64,000 nucleotides of DNA from Candidatus Methanoperedentaceae archaeon GB37. GTDB taxonomy: Archaea; Halobacteriota; Methanosarcinia; Methanosarcinales; EX4572-44. A program made the translations under genes and the position numbers. Under the pieces are notes generated by a model that saw only the letters and a program-made list of their open reading frames with translations, was not told where the DNA came from and did no database searches. Positions 35,452 through 44,124 of this stretch are shown here, piece after piece. Numbering within the stretch: position 1 is the stretch's first letter; each line of letters opens with the position of its first letter. The DNA is taken from positions 710,258 to 774,257 of the forward strand of contig LR991653.1 in assembly GCA_905171695.1 (NCBI GenBank), written 5' to 3'.

Positions 35452-36480
35452 ATGTCGTTTCACCCGTATCCAAAGTCGATCCTCTTCGAGGTCACATATC
35501 GCTGCAATCTCAACTGCATCCACTGCTATGAACCCAAGAGCGGGGCGGAGATGTCAACCGATGATGTTCTGGCTCTGATCGATCAGGCGGCAGACCTCGG
35601 GGTTCCGCACATCTCTTTCGGCGGTGGCGAACCGCTTCTGCGAAAGGACATCTTCAGACTGCTCGAGTATGCTAGGGATCGGGGGATTGCTGTTGAACTT
35701 CTCTCAAACGGTACATTGATCAAGAAAAACGTTGTCGAGAAGCTCCTTGACTGCGGCGTTCGCGCGGTATCTGTGAGTCTTGACTCTGCCGACCCAGAGG
35801 TGCATAATGCCATCCGTGGAAGTGATTGTTTTGATGTTGTGATCGATGCGATCAGGTCGATGGTCGCCCAGGGTCTCAGGGTGGAGGTGAACAGTTGTTT
35901 CACAAAGTTGAACCTTCGAGACTTTCCAGGGGTTGTCAGGTTATCGAAGGAGCTTGGCGCATCGGTTGTTCGTGCGGTGCGCCTTGTATCACTCGGGCGA
36001 GCAGAGGAGAACGATTCCCTTGTGAGCCCGGATAGCGAGGATTATCACTGGTTCTCAGATATGCTCTACGATGTATCGAAGGAGTACAGTGATGATCGCT
36101 TTATTGTCACAGGCGATGATGCCTTCCTGCCCTTCCTCTATATTCGCAGCAGACACCATCGGATGCCATGGCTCCCTGGCAAGTTCATGGGATGCATCGC
36201 CGGAAGGGTCATCGTCTCAATCGACCCCATTGGCGATGTCTATCCCTGCGGATACCTGAAATACCCGAGGTTTCGTGCGGGAAACGTGAGAGAGGAGACG
36301 CTGGGTGAGATCTGGACTCGTGAAGACTCGTTCAAAGAACTTCGAAACCTCACACTCCCGACCGGCAAGTGCAGGGGCTGTGAACACCTCGAGTTCTGTC
36401 GTGGTGGATGCAGGGGCGCAGCCTATATCAAGACAGGCAGCCTGACAGCGCCAGATCCCTACTGCTGGATACAACAATAA
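35452..36480 (+). CDS. Radical SAM protein with SPASM-type C-terminus
   Basis: The protein of about 342 residues has the radical SAM cluster CNLNCIHC (about 18-25), a GGGEPL motif (about 54-59), and a C-terminal SPASM/twitch region with CIAGR, CGYL, and CRGCEHLEFCRGGC. The organisation resembles heme-pathway enzymes (AhbC/AhbD, NirJ) and peptide-modifying PqqE-like enzymes. ATG 35452 gives MSFHPYPKSILFEVTYRC, the usual start. Its neighbours give no clear clue; no peptide substrate gene is visible nearby. Heme synthesis is possible because hemA is in the window, but not adjacent. Confidence 0.8.
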   Translation: MSFHPYPKSILFEVTYRCNLNCIHCYEPKSGAEMSTDDVLALIDQAADLGVPHISFGGGEPLLRKDIFRLLEYARDRGIAVELLSNGTLIKKNVVEKLLDCGVRAVSVSLDSADPEVHNAIRGSDCFDVVIDAIRSMVAQGLRVEVNSCFTKLNLRDFPGVVRLSKELGASVVRAVRLVSLGRAEENDSLVSPDSEDYHWFSDMLYDVSKEYSDDRFIVTGDDAFLPFLYIRSRHHRMPWLPGKFMGCIAGRVIVSIDPIGDVYPCGYLKYPRFRAGNVREETLGEIWTREDSFKELRNLTLPTGKCRGCEHLEFCRGGCRGAAYIKTGSLTAPDPYCWIQQ

Positions 36481-36507
36481 TACTACAACAATTTTATAGT
36501 GTGTACT

Positions 36508-37098
36508 ATGTTCAACCATGGGAAGAAGACCATCAGAGGATGGATGCAGCCGATCGGAAGACTCCTCTCACAGGCCAACCCTAACCTGATAACACTCACT
36601 GGACTCGTCCTCGCCATCACAGCAGGACTCCTCCTCGCAACAAGACGCCTCGCTCTCGGCGGCGTATTCATACTGCTCTCAGGATTCTTCGACGTTCTCG
36701 ACGGATCGGTTGCACGCGAAGCAAAGAGGGTCACAGCCTACGGCGGCTTCATCGACTCGGTGAGCGACCGATACTCCGACGCTGCAATCCTCATTGGCGC
36801 CATGTGCAGCGGAGAGATAGCGATGCCCTCCCTCTATCCACCAATACCATGGTTCTGGGGAGCAGTGGCACTCATCGGCTCGTACATGGTCAGCTATACA
36901 CGTGCAAAGGCAGAGGCAGCAGGCACAAGTGCAACGATCGGGATAGCAGAGCGCGCCGAGCGCCTGATAATAATAGCAGCAGGCGCCATCACAGGATACC
37001 TCAACATCGCAGTATTCACAGTTGCAATCCTGACCCACATAACGACAATCCAACGGATATACCACGTAAAAACCATGTTAAAGAAAGAAAAGCGATGA
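36508..37098 (+). CDS. CDP-alcohol phosphatidyltransferase (archaetidylinositol phosphate synthase-like)
   Basis: The protein of about 196 residues with about six membrane segments has the complete CDP-alcohol motif: D-x2-D-G-x2-A-R, then G-x3-D-x3-D (FFDVLDGSVAREAKR and GFIDSVSDRYSD). It joins a CDP-archaeol to an alcohol headgroup, most likely inositol phosphate in archaea. ATG 36508 (MFNHGKKTIRGWMQP) is preferred. It is preceded by the radical SAM gene and converges on galT. Confidence 0.85.
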   Translation: MFNHGKKTIRGWMQPIGRLLSQANPNLITLTGLVLAITAGLLLATRRLALGGVFILLSGFFDVLDGSVAREAKRVTAYGGFIDSVSDRYSDAAILIGAMCSGEIAMPSLYPPIPWFWGAVALIGSYMVSYTRAKAEAAGTSATIGIAERAERLIIIAAGAITGYLNIAVFTVAILTHITTIQRIYHVKTMLKKEKR

Positions 37099-37106
37099 CC
37101 TCCTCT

Positions 37107-38084
37107 TCAAGGTCTGATAACTCCCCGCAGTTCTGCTGCAGCATCTTCAGGAGCCACGCTATTGATATAGATGCCTGTGTTCTCTTCAAAACCTGCAGAG
37201 ACCGAGAACCTTGGGAAGACCTTGACGTGAAGATGGTACTCTTTCGAGTTACACTGGAAAAAGACGTAATTATACGAAAATTCGCCGAAGAGCGCACGCA
37301 TAGAGGAGAGAAGATCCCGCAGGACAAGAGCAAAGGAAGAGACGTCGTCCAAACCGCTCAGATCAGAAAAATGCTTAACAGGTGCAATCCACACCTCGAA
37401 CGGATACCGTGAAAAATAGGGTGCAAAGACTGCCCATCCATCACGCATCAGGATAAGGCGCTCAGACCCGGATTCGAACGTAATAATATCGCAGAACCGA
37501 CACTCTTCACCATCAACTTCAAGAGAGAAACGAGGCGGTACAAGGGGGAGAGCAACCAGCTGGGAATGGCTATGAAGAATCGAAGCACCAGCAGAACTGC
37601 CATGATTCTTGAAGAGCGAGACGAATTCAACACCTGCAACACCCATATAGAACTCGTACCTATCCTTGTATACACCAACGAGCCGAGTGATCTCATCATC
37701 TGAGAAGGACGATGGTTCACGATCGTGCAGAGGAGTCTCAACGATCACCTCATGAAAACCAAAACCACAACCCAGATGGTCGTCAATAGAACATCCATCG
37801 GGCGAGAGCACAGGATATCGATTCGGAAAACAACGCACAAGCCAATCACGCACCACCCCAGAGATCTCATCTCTCACAACACCATCAGACGTGTACACCG
37901 CTGTTCCAGGCGGAGTTTTCGCCTCATTTCCCAAACAGAAGACACATTCCTCCTCACCCACCCTAATAGCACTTCCACCGTCCCCACGTTCTCCTCTTCT
38001 CTTCTCAAAGTCAGAGGGGCGAAGACCACGCTCTGGTGCTATAATGCAATACTCATCAAGAAAATAATGCTTGCGCACCTCAGA
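37107..38084 (-). CDS. galT: Galactose-1-phosphate uridylyltransferase family
   Basis: The protein of about 325 residues has two HIT-type halves. The active-site stretch ASILHSHSQLVALP carries the nucleophilic histidine, and CVFCLGNE and CRFCDII give the zinc-type cysteine pairs. A C-terminal HLHVKVFPR lies in the second half. The family swaps UMP between UDP-glucose and galactose-1-phosphate, or may act as an ADP-type transferase in archaea. ATG 38084 (MSEVRKHYFLDEY) is chosen. Its 3' end faces the CDP-alcohol transferase. Confidence 0.85.
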   Translation of the reverse strand, partial: SEVRKHYFLDEYCIIAPERGLRPSDFEKRRGERGDGGSAIRVGEEECVFCLGNEAKTPPGTAVYTSDGVVRDEISGVVRDWLVRCFPNRYPVLSPDGCSIDDHLGCGFGFHEVIVETPLHDREPSSFSDDEITRLVGVYKDRYEFYMGVAGVEFVSLFKNHGSSAGASILHSHSQLVALPLVPPRFSLEVDGEECRFCDIITFESGSERLILMRDGWAVFAPYFSRYPFEVWIAPVKHFSDLSGLDDVSSFALVLRDLLSSMRALFGEFSYNYVFFQCNSKEYHLHVKVFPRFSVSAGFEENTGIYINSVAPEDAAAELRGVIRP

Positions 38085-38156
38085 CATCAACACAACCCCA
38101 GTCACAACAATACAGAGAATGAAGTGTTACTATATAGAGATGCCGAGGTCGATCCT

Positions 38157-38911
38157 GGACATGTCCACTTAACATAGACGCCACCTCAACCGATTATAAT
38201 AAAGCATAAAGAGCTTACAGAACAAATTCCAGTTTTTAACAGGATTAAAAGATATAATTGAGTAAAAAAATATCTTTATTCTCTGTTTTAGTGTTGCATG
38301 AAATCTTTTGGGTGGATTTCATGCGAGTTTCAGATCTCCAATCTGAAACAAGGAGAACACTGATTCAACCAAGCTTCTCTCTCCGAAAGGACTGATCGCT
38401 CAAATTCCAGATCTATGTTTTTCAGTGCATCTATAGAGCTAGGGAGCTTTATCAACGATGAATCTTAGCTTCTTCCAACAGAACTCTTAGCACGTCTCTG
38501 AAGGACCTTGTAACAGGATAATTCCTTGTTGTATAAATTCTCATCAGGATTAACTCGTTCTTCTCAAGATCTACAGCAGAATAAGCATAGTACGTCTTTT
38601 ATCTTGCTTTAACAACTGTTTCGTCTAATGCTATCAGGTATCTTCTCTTCTTCTCCGATACAAGCAGGCAATCTCTCTTCAAACATTTCCTGTTCCAAAG
38701 AGAGGTCTATGGAGACCGGATGAAGCCAGAGAGAGAACTCTAGCAGTCCTCCCGAGAGAAGACATCTGAATATAGGTCGCAATACCAAGAACCTTAACCT
38801 CAAAAGGCACCTTACTCCTCTCAAACACCTTCAACTCTTCAACAATCTCCCTTACCCTCAGCATAAATAAAAGATAGTCTCCCATATTTATAATTTTATG
38901 TGGACGGGTCC
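38157..38911 (-). mobile_element. IS6-like element, decayed, copy 2
   Basis: Terminal repeats GGACATGTCCACTT (left) and GGACGGGTCC (right) bound a 755-bp remnant closely related to copy 3. The transposase on the minus strand starts near 38865 (MLRVREIVEELKVFERSK), has several frameshifts, and keeps the same one-base insertion (CCGAAAGG) as copy 3. It also carries about 60 bp of extra sequence with two hairpins at 38296-38349. Confidence 0.7.
38296..38349. repeat. Two perfect hairpins inserted in the IS6-like copy
   Basis: Hairpin one pairs GCATGAAATC with GATTTCATGC (9-nt loop); hairpin two pairs GTTTCAGAT with ATCTGAAAC (5-nt loop). Both are absent from copy 3 at the same place, so they came with an insertion. 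Confidence 0.7.
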
Positions 38912-39002
38912 ATTGGTGTGAATGGTAATTCTTTTTAACCTGTTGGTTGTCCATGAATGTTATTGATTGGATTTCGGTCTGGATTGTGGGTGGTGTTGGT
39001 TT

Positions 39003-39770
39003 GTGATTAAGATTGCGGTCTCTGGTAAGGGTGGTGTTGGGAAGACGACGATCTCTGGTATTCTTGCGCGTCTCTTGGCGCGTGATGGTTATGATGTTCT
39101 GGCGATTGATGCTGATCCAAGCATGAATCTTGCGTCGAGTATTGGGGTTAGGGATCCGCCGAAGCCTCTCACTGAGCTTAAAGATTTGATAGAGGCGCGT
39201 GCTGGTGGTGGGGATGGGATCTTCAAGCTCAATCCAAAGGTGGATGATGTTACGGATCGTTTTGGGGTTGTAGGTCCTGATGGTGTGAGGTTGCTTGTGA
39301 TGGGGACTGTTGAGCGTGGGGGTGGTGGTTGTATGTGTCCTGCATCATCTTTTCTCAGTGCACTCCTGCGGCATGTGATATTGAAGGATTCGAGTGCGGT
39401 GATACTTGATATGGAGGCTGGGATTGAGCATCTGGGGCGTGGCACTACTCGCGGCATTGACTTGATGCTGATCGTTGTTGAGCCTGGCTTGCGTTCGATT
39501 CAGACTGCTCGGCGGATCGTTGAGCTTGGGAGTGAGATCGGGATAACGAGTTTTGCAGCGGTTATTAACAAGGCAGGAGATAGTGGGTCAACTGGGGAAG
39601 AACTCTCCGTTCTGGGTATTCCTCTGCTTGGTATCATACCTTTTGATCCTCTCTTGGTCGAGGCAGATCTGAAGGGAGTGTCGCCTATCGATCTTGGAGG
39701 GGTTGGTGTTGAGCAGGTGATGGTGATGAAGGATAGAATACTTGGCGAGTATTTTGCGAGAGAGGATTGA
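39003..39770 (+). CDS. cooC: CooC-like nickel-insertion ATPase for CO dehydrogenase
   Basis: The protein of about 255 residues is a deviant-Walker P-loop ATPase: VSGKGGVGKTTISG at the N-terminus, DADPSMNLA, and the metal-binding GGGGCMCPAS with the paired cysteines (CxC) typical of CooC dimers. CooC helps place nickel in the carbon monoxide dehydrogenase C-cluster, which fits a Wood-Ljungdahl or methane pathway organism. GTG 39003 starts the protein at VIKIAVSGKGG (first residue read as Met), the family start. No cooS/cdh gene is nearby. Confidence 0.87.
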   Translation: MIKIAVSGKGGVGKTTISGILARLLARDGYDVLAIDADPSMNLASSIGVRDPPKPLTELKDLIEARAGGGDGIFKLNPKVDDVTDRFGVVGPDGVRLLVMGTVERGGGGCMCPASSFLSALLRHVILKDSSAVILDMEAGIEHLGRGTTRGIDLMLIVVEPGLRSIQTARRIVELGSEIGITSFAAVINKAGDSGSTGEELSVLGIPLLGIIPFDPLLVEADLKGVSPIDLGGVGVEQVMVMKDRILGEYFARED

Positions 39771-39798
39771 GACGATCTCTCACGATTTATATTTTTAC

Positions 39799-41211
39799 TT
39801 ATATTTTTATTTTGTCGAGTTCGAACTCTCGGTGGAGTGTTCGTACGGCGTCACGACTCTGGTCTTTTGCCACAACGAATGAGATGTTGTGCTGTGATGA
39901 TCCCTGGCTTATCATGATCACGTTTATGTGTGCTCTTCCGAGTGCATTGAATGTGCGCCCGGCAACGCCTGGCACGCCTGCCATCCCTGCACCTACCAGT
40001 GCAATCACACTGATCTCTTTATCGCTCGTTATCTCTTTGATGACTCCGTTTTTGAAATCGGTCTCGATCGCTCTGATTGCAGAGTCAAGGTCTGCCTCGT
40101 TGACTATCAGTGATATGTTTGCCTCTGATGATCCCTGGCTGATCATTATGATGTTCACTCCTGCCTCGGCGAGTGCGGTGAATATGCGTGCTGCAACTCC
40201 GATCTTTCCCATCATTCCAGCACCTGAGATATTGATCAGGGCTACATCGTTGATGACAGAGACAGCTTTCACCACGTCTTTCACCTGCTCTTCTCTCTCC
40301 ACAACGAGTGTGCCTTCAGATTCTGGCTGGAAGGTGTTTTTCACGCGCACTGGTATGCCGTGGCGAATAGCAGGCTCGATTGCACGTGGGTGAAGGACTT
40401 TCGCACCAAAGTATGACATCTCCATAGCTTCGATGTAGGATATCTCTGGAAGCACCCGTGCCATCGGGACAACACCTGGATCTGCTGTCATGATCCCAGG
40501 AACGTCCTTCCAGAGCCAGATCTCGTCAACACCGATGGCAGCGCCGATGATCGAAGCTGTGAAGTCTGAGCCGCCACGTCCAAGTGTTGTCACGGTGTCA
40601 TCTTCGCATCTTGCTATGAATCCTGAGACGACCGGCACACTCTTCTCAATGAGGTCTCCCAATCGCTCCCGGACCTGTGAGTATGTGCGTTCAAGTGGAC
40701 GCGCGTTGCCGTAATCGTTCGTTGTCACGATTCCAGCCTCGTCGCCTGAAAATGGATCTGAGTCGATATCCATACTTCGAAGGGTGCCGGATAGGATGGG
40801 TGCAGCGAGCCGTTCTCCGAATGATGAGATGAAGTCGAGTGATCGCGTCGTGAGTTCTCCAAGATAACAGATGCCTATGAGCGCCTTTTCAACCTCTTCC
40901 AATCGAGAGTCGATCTCTTCAAGAATCTCGGTCGCGCTGGGTGTGTCTAATGTGACATTGAGTGCACCACGAACCGCCTCGTGGTGAGTTCTTCTAAGTT
41001 TTGCGATGAACTCTCTAACAACATCTGGATCACCCTCTGTGGACGCTTTCTTCGCAGTATCGAGAAGCATATCAGTCGTCTTTCCAATGGCTGAGGTGAC
41101 CACAACCGTCCTGTGACCTGCATCGACGTGGGCTTTGATCAACCTTGCAACATGTCTTATGCGAGCGCCGTCGCCAACCGATGTTCCTCCAAACTTCATC
41201 ACAGTATGCAT
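39799..41211 (-). CDS. lysC: Aspartate kinase
   Basis: The 470-residue enzyme makes aspartyl phosphate for lysine, threonine and methionine synthesis. The kinase domain starts MHTVMKFGGTSVGDG and has VTTLGRGGSDFTA, and two ACT domains follow (residues 310-460; IIMISQGSSEANI and VIMISQGSSQHNI), which usually bind feedback inhibitors. All key residues appear present. It is a single gene, converging with cooC. Confidence 0.94.
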   Translation of the reverse strand: MHTVMKFGGTSVGDGARIRHVARLIKAHVDAGHRTVVVTSAIGKTTDMLLDTAKKASTEGDPDVVREFIAKLRRTHHEAVRGALNVTLDTPSATEILEEIDSRLEEVEKALIGICYLGELTTRSLDFISSFGERLAAPILSGTLRSMDIDSDPFSGDEAGIVTTNDYGNARPLERTYSQVRERLGDLIEKSVPVVSGFIARCEDDTVTTLGRGGSDFTASIIGAAIGVDEIWLWKDVPGIMTADPGVVPMARVLPEISYIEAMEMSYFGAKVLHPRAIEPAIRHGIPVRVKNTFQPESEGTLVVEREEQVKDVVKAVSVINDVALINISGAGMMGKIGVAARIFTALAEAGVNIIMISQGSSEANISLIVNEADLDSAIRAIETDFKNGVIKEITSDKEISVIALVGAGMAGVPGVAGRTFNALGRAHINVIMISQGSSQHNISFVVAKDQSRDAVRTLHREFELDKIKI

Positions 41212-41320
41212 TTCAGAGCAACAATTGGTGGATCAATAGATAAATCTTCTTCTATCACGCCCACGCCCGTTTTTTGTGGTCTTCCATCTCTCAAGCCAGG
41301 GAGAGAATCTCTGACGCCGG

Positions 41321-42361
41321 TTACGGAGCGGATAGGGCTGCAAAGTATCGTTCTGAGATAATCTCCTCAACGGATCTTATCAGCATCTTCCTGCGTTCTT
41401 CGTCATCTATCGCTCCAAATATTCCGAGAGATGCTATTGCGGTGCCGTGCTTTGATTCTGCTGTGATCTCACAATCCTTTATTATTCGAGAGAGCAGGTT
41501 TTTGATATTTATGCCAGGGTCTCTGGACTCAGCGTATAGATATACCTCTGTGTTGTTTACGGCAGTGATGAGCGCCGTTGTTACGCCTTCGAGATCGAGC
41601 ATGTACCTGCAGACATTCCGGAGTGTTGAGGGGTCCTTCACGTGTCCGACGCATGTGAAGAGATGGGTGTCCTGTAGCACCCTATTCTCGATGGCATGCA
41701 CAAGATCCGTGAGAGTTTCTGACTTTACAGGCGTTTTTTCGAACCTGGTTAAGAGATCAGTATCGACATACTTTTGTATGAAGGAACATGCCTTGAAATC
41801 TGTTTTTGTTACGTTTTCTACAAACATATTCGTTTTTTCTCGAAGTGCATAGAACAAAATCGTTGCAAGATTCCTATCTATCGGGATGTTCATGCTTTCG
41901 AGATACCCTATCATTATACTGGTGGTGTTATTAAGATCCTGACGTATATCCTTGAACTCACACTTGATGTTATTCGGGCTTGAAGTGGAATGCCCAAGAA
42001 CGATCGAGACACTATCTCCCACAAGTTCTTTTATGTGACCATTATTCGATGACCCAGGAAACGTGTTTATCAGCGCAAATATAGCGTTCTTACTATCAAA
42101 CGTCTCTGGCAGTCTCTCGGCATCGTCCCCTATGATATTTGCAAGTGTCCTGTTATGAATATTGCCTGTGTATAGGATCTTCGCGTCCACATTATGATGA
42201 TCCGCGATACGCTTGAGTATCAATGCACTTGCAAGATCGTCCGGAGACGGATCTCTACCAGTTATAATCGCAAGACGCTTCTTCCTGCCTAATATCTTTT
42301 TAAGCTTGAATCGCTTCCAGAGACTGGGGTAGTACATCAGACGCCTTCTTCTTATCGTCAA
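41321..42361 (-). CDS. DHH-family phosphoesterase-like protein, degenerate active site
   Basis: The 346-residue protein has the DHH/DHHA1 layout (nucleotide-cleaving NrnA-like family). The usual DxD motif is only partly kept (PSPDDLASAL, about 39-48), and the place of the DHH triad reads LGHSTSSPNN instead. The C-terminal DHHA1-like part is also altered (SKHGTAIASLGIFG). It may have lost catalysis and serve as a binding or sensing protein. ATG at Met9 (MYYPSLWKRFK) is an alternative start. It is next to aspartate kinase and tRNA-Cys with no operon link. Confidence 0.7.
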   Translation of the reverse strand: MTIRRRRLMYYPSLWKRFKLKKILGRKKRLAIITGRDPSPDDLASALILKRIADHHNVDAKILYTGNIHNRTLANIIGDDAERLPETFDSKNAIFALINTFPGSSNNGHIKELVGDSVSIVLGHSTSSPNNIKCEFKDIRQDLNNTTSIMIGYLESMNIPIDRNLATILFYALREKTNMFVENVTKTDFKACSFIQKYVDTDLLTRFEKTPVKSETLTDLVHAIENRVLQDTHLFTCVGHVKDPSTLRNVCRYMLDLEGVTTALITAVNNTEVYLYAESRDPGINIKNLLSRIIKDCEITAESKHGTAIASLGIFGAIDDEERRKMLIRSVEEIISERYFAALSAP

Positions 42362-42435
42362 TTGATATAACTATTTCTAATTGTTCTCGAGTCGTGATCA
42401 TTCAATACTCCCCCTCTCTCACATCGGTTGCGTGA

Positions 42436-42507
42436 AGCCAAGGTCCGGATTCGAACCGGAATGAGATCGCTCTGCAGGCGATTGCGTAGCCGCTCCGCCA
42501 CCTTGGC
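42436..42507 (-). tRNA. tRNA-Cys (GCA)
   Basis: A 72-nt tRNA on the minus strand. The acceptor stem GCCAAGG pairs with CCTTGGC, discriminator T. The anticodon stem ATCGC/GCGAT surrounds loop CTGCAGA (anticodon GCA). The T-arm is TCCGGTTCGAATCCGGA. A TATA-like ATTAATAG lies about 30 nt upstream (near 42535). Confidence 0.93.
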
Positions 42508-42633
42508 ACAGAGATATCTGTTAAGCATCCCTATTAATAATGGTTTTGCTTCATGAACCAGCTCTATAACAAAGGGTAGTGGTGGGATGCTGATTCGGCG
42601 GATTGTGTTATTTGAGCAAGGTTATATAGGATT

Positions 42634-43647
42634 ATGCTTATGGGAATTACGATGACTGGTGCTGTGGACGAGATCGCTCACAACTTCATAGTTCCGGATG
42701 GTACGCGGATGGAAGAACATACGATCGTTGCGTGTGGTGATGTCATCATCGGGAATGGGGTGAATCTTGGCTACGGGGTCATTGGTGAGAATATCACTGT
42801 TGGTGAACGTACGAGTATCGAGGGTGATGTGAAGGCTCATTCTGATATACGTGTGGATCTCTGGTCGAAGATCCATGGGAGCGTGAGTGTCGAGGCTGAT
42901 GCGTACTTTGGCGAGTTTGTCAGTATCGATGGGAAACTATTGGTGGAGGGCAATCTTGATGTTGGAAGCAATGTTAAGATTGCTGAAGGCTATACTGCGA
43001 AGGGTTGGATAGTTGTGCGAAATCCTCTGCCTGTGATCACCTTCATCTTTCTTTACCTTTTGACACTCCTTCAGCTTGGGAGAGCGGAAGAGGTGGAGAG
43101 GGCGCTCGATGAGCTTTTTCCCGAAGAAGAATCGTTTCTCTCTGGAAAGCTGATGATAATTCCTGACGATGCGAAGATCACTCTCACTGAGATAATAGTA
43201 CCGGGTGCTGTGGTTATCCAGAACGATTGTCGTCTCTTTGGAAATATCAGGGCGAGATCGGTATTTATTGGGGACAGGAACAGGATATTCGGGAGTGTTC
43301 GCACTGACGATGACGTACAGATAGGGGTTGGGTGCACCATAGACGGGAAGATCGAGTCGAAGAGAGAGGTGATCATCTCACGTGGCAGCCATATAATGGG
43401 TGATGTTGAAGCCAAGATGGTCATTCTTCACGAGACTGCACGTGTTGATGGTATGATTCGTGCGCCGGAAGGCGTGATCCTGATTCGAGATGAAACTGTT
43501 GGACTTAAAGACGAGACTCTCCGGACATACCACTGCTTCAGCCTTTTATTTCCAGAGGAAGCTCTCCCACGGCGTGGTTTAATAGATGGTGACGCCCTTA
43601 ACACCGGGTATACGAACCAGCTCTTCCACGAGACCGCCCGAGATTGA
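42634..43647 (+). CDS. Bactofilin-like/left-handed beta-helix protein with central membrane segment
   Basis: The 337-residue protein has two blocks of hexapeptide-like beta-helix repeats (residues 25-125 and 170-295; e.g. DVIIGNGVNLGYGVIGENI and SVFIGDRNRIFGSVRTDDDV). They are separated by one hydrophobic segment (NPLPVITFIFLYLLTLLQLG, about 131-150). The repeats resemble the polymer-forming bactofilins and gamma-class trimeric enzymes; catalytic histidines of the latter are not apparent. This may be a membrane-bound scaffold. Its 3' end overlaps the ACT protein gene on the other strand by about 70 bp. Confidence 0.7.
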   Translation: MLMGITMTGAVDEIAHNFIVPDGTRMEEHTIVACGDVIIGNGVNLGYGVIGENITVGERTSIEGDVKAHSDIRVDLWSKIHGSVSVEADAYFGEFVSIDGKLLVEGNLDVGSNVKIAEGYTAKGWIVVRNPLPVITFIFLYLLTLLQLGRAEEVERALDELFPEEESFLSGKLMIIPDDAKITLTEIIVPGAVVIQNDCRLFGNIRARSVFIGDRNRIFGSVRTDDDVQIGVGCTIDGKIESKREVIISRGSHIMGDVEAKMVILHETARVDGMIRAPEGVILIRDETVGLKDETLRTYHCFSLLFPEEALPRRGLIDGDALNTGYTNQLFHETARD

Positions 43648-44103
43648 GCCTTCCACAATGATCGTCAAGAGTGGTTCAGCCACGAGATAGGGGTCATCCG
43701 AGACTGCCTGGCGGATACTTATACCGAACTCAGCCACCTTCATTGCAACCTCTCCAAGGAGACCTGTCTGCCGCGCATCATCGGGTTTCACAACTATAAC
43801 CCTCAGTCCAAGAGACGGTGCAACATCTCGAAGAAGATGGATGGTGCGGATATTCTCGAAGATCCCTGCGAGAAGTGGGTCTCTCCTGATCGCTGCACAG
43901 GTCGCATCGACCACGCGCCGATCCACACCCACCCGTTCACCGATCTGCAGGTGAGGTATCTCCACACCATCAACCCCAACGTGCCCTCTCTCGTTCACCT
44001 GAAGGCCATGCTCAAGCAAGAACTTGACGACCTTCTCCCTGCCAGGATATCCTCTGAACCTCTCCTCTATAACACTCCACACAACTACACACCTTGCAAG
44101 CAC
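43579..44103 (-). CDS. ACT-domain regulator of amino acid metabolism (COG2150)
   Basis: The 174-residue protein has an N-terminal winged-helix-like domain (residues 10-75; QIGERVGVDRRVVDATCAAI) and a C-terminal ACT domain (about 95-174; RVIVVKPDDARQTGLLGEVA...LLTIIVEGSI). This matches COG2150, predicted archaeal regulators that bind an amino acid. The start is uncertain; a downstream start before VIEERFRGYPG is possible. It lies 21 bp downstream of hemA on the same strand, suggesting joint transcription. Confidence 0.8.
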   Translation of the reverse strand: MLARCVVVWSVIEERFRGYPGREKVVKFLLEHGLQVNERGHVGVDGVEIPHLQIGERVGVDRRVVDATCAAIRRDPLLAGIFENIRTIHLLRDVAPSLGLRVIVVKPDDARQTGLLGEVAMKVAEFGISIRQAVSDDPYLVAEPLLTIIVEGSISGGLVEELVRIPGVKGVTIY

Positions 44104-44124
44104 GCCCTCTAAAGACGGGGTGTA

